A stretch of 21,909 nucleotides of DNA from Haplomitrium mnioides (lineage: Eukaryota; Marchantiophyta; Haplomitriopsida; Calobryales). Shown here piece by piece: positions 21,493 to 21,909 of the stretch (positions within the stretch are counted from its first letter, which is position 1; each line of letters starts with the position of its first letter). The notes below the pieces were generated by a model. That model searched no databases, was not told the origin of the DNA, and was given only the letters and a program-made list of their open reading frames with translations. The stretch is taken from contig JBNGIS010020729.1 in assembly GCA_049999725.1 (NCBI GenBank), positions 1 to 21,909 of the forward strand, given 5' to 3'. The position numbers and the translations under genes are program-made.

Positions 21493-21560
21493 TATTGAGA
21501 GACAGAGAATTACATATCGCCAATGGCATAGGTGGCTAGATGGTGAGCATTTAAATATAT
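21493..21560 (+). repeat. 68-bp short monomer, copy 2
   Basis: It repeats the double deletion at 20731 (ATTGAGAGAC, then AGAGAATTAC, and a single TGGCTAG). The offset is 762 bp, about nine monomers allowing for the short one. The preceding monomers also correspond, so this is another block duplication. Confidence 0.75.
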
Positions 21561-21909
21561 ATGGAGAGAGGAGAAATTTCTGCAATAATTACAAAGTTCC
21601 ATTGGGACAGGTGGCTAGGGGCTAGATGGTGAGCCCTAAAATATATATTCATAGAGGAGAAAACTCTTCAATAATTACAAAGCACCAATTAGACAGGTGG
21701 CTAGTGGCTAGATGGTGAGCCCTAAAATATATATTCAGAGAGGAGAAAACTCTTCAATAATTACAATGCGCCATTGGGACAGGTGGCTAATGGCTAGATG
21801 GTGAGCGCTAAAATATATATTCAGAGAGGAGAAAACTCTTCAATAATTACAAATGGCCATTGGGACAAATGGCTAGTGGCTAGATGGTGAGCCCTAAAAT
21901 ATATATTCA

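Larger units (their letters stand above)
685..21909 (+). repeat. 86-bp satellite DNA array, head to tail
   Basis: About 240-245 copies of an 86-bp monomer run in one orientation, with no foreign insertion. The period was measured from the AAAACTCTTC landmark, for example at 21660, 21746 and 21832. Conserved blocks in order are GAGAGGAG, AAAACTCTTC, AATAATTACAAAG, CGCCATTGGGAC, AGATGGCTAG, TGGCTAG, ATGGTGAGCCC and an AT-rich tail with AATATATATT. Monomers differ from consensus by substitutions and a few indels. Shared rare variants show that blocks of several monomers have been duplicated together (listed separately). Most indels involve short repeats: 79-bp forms lacking one TGGCTAG, a 101-bp form, 67-68-bp forms and 28-bp partials. 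No protein is encoded. The array is unfinished at the right edge and interrupted by two N gaps. I do not recognise the monomer as a named satellite family. Confidence 0.97.

Noticed and set aside
685-21909. CRISPR array
   Set aside because: The whole 86-bp period is repeated. There are no unique spacers between short conserved repeats, and no cas genes.
685-21909. CENP-B box or telomeric repeat in the monomer
   Set aside because: The consensus has no TTCG followed by CGGG at box spacing. The few CTTCG variants lack the second half, and no TTAGG-type repeat is present.

Overview
This window is almost entirely one head-to-tail satellite DNA array. It has no convincing gene, RNA gene or intact mobile element. 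About 650 bases of ordinary, non-repetitive sequence form the left edge. From about 685 to the right end, the sequence is an 86-bp monomer repeated roughly 240-245 times in one orientation, and the array runs off the window. Two gaps of exactly 100 N (4371-4470 and 8780-8879) are standard scaffold padding. A long non-coding satellite, splice-like and AT-rich flanking sequence, and a padded scaffold all point to a eukaryotic nuclear genome. I cannot name the species or say whether it is animal or plant.

The monomer consensus, phased from GAGAGGAG, reads by position: 1-8 GAGAGGAG; 9-18 AAAACTCTTC; 19-31 AATAATTACAAAG; 32-43 CGCCATTGGGAC; 44-53 AGATGGCTAG; 54-60 TGGCTAG; 61-71 ATGGTGAGCCC; 72-86 TAAAATATATATTCA. 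The consensus is about 41% G+C. It contains an exact 7-bp tandem (TGGCTAG twice), a 10-bp AT palindrome (AATATATATT) and a TAATTA palindrome. Since 86 is not a multiple of three, any reading frame changes phase in each monomer, so the open frames in the array are accidental.

Layout: 1-650, unique flank with two very short overlapping forward frames and splice-like motifs; 670-921, array edge made of two 126-bp units (86 + 40); about 950-3200, edge zone with a recurring marked segment spaced 671, 602 and 517 bp; 3200-6200, mixed monomers and the first gap; 6200-8780, a higher-order repeat zone with a five-monomer step and a 16-monomer (1376-bp) duplication; 8780-11140, second gap, an in-place inversion of about 68 bp, and a copy of the 7.3-7.75 kb segment; 11140-15200, further marked duplications, including an uninverted relative of the inverted block at 13.1-13.4 kb; 15240-17000, three copies of a multi-monomer unit spaced 687 and 594 bp; 17900-20500, a zone in which a 28-bp sub-repeat has been inserted repeatedly; 20700-21909, two copies of a 67-68-bp short monomer.

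The interest lies in how the array evolved: nested higher-order units, recurrent 28-bp sub-repeats at one junction, a length-neutral inversion with a recognisable uninverted relative, and contig ends at both gaps that overlap. A centromeric or heterochromatic role is possible but cannot be shown from sequence alone.
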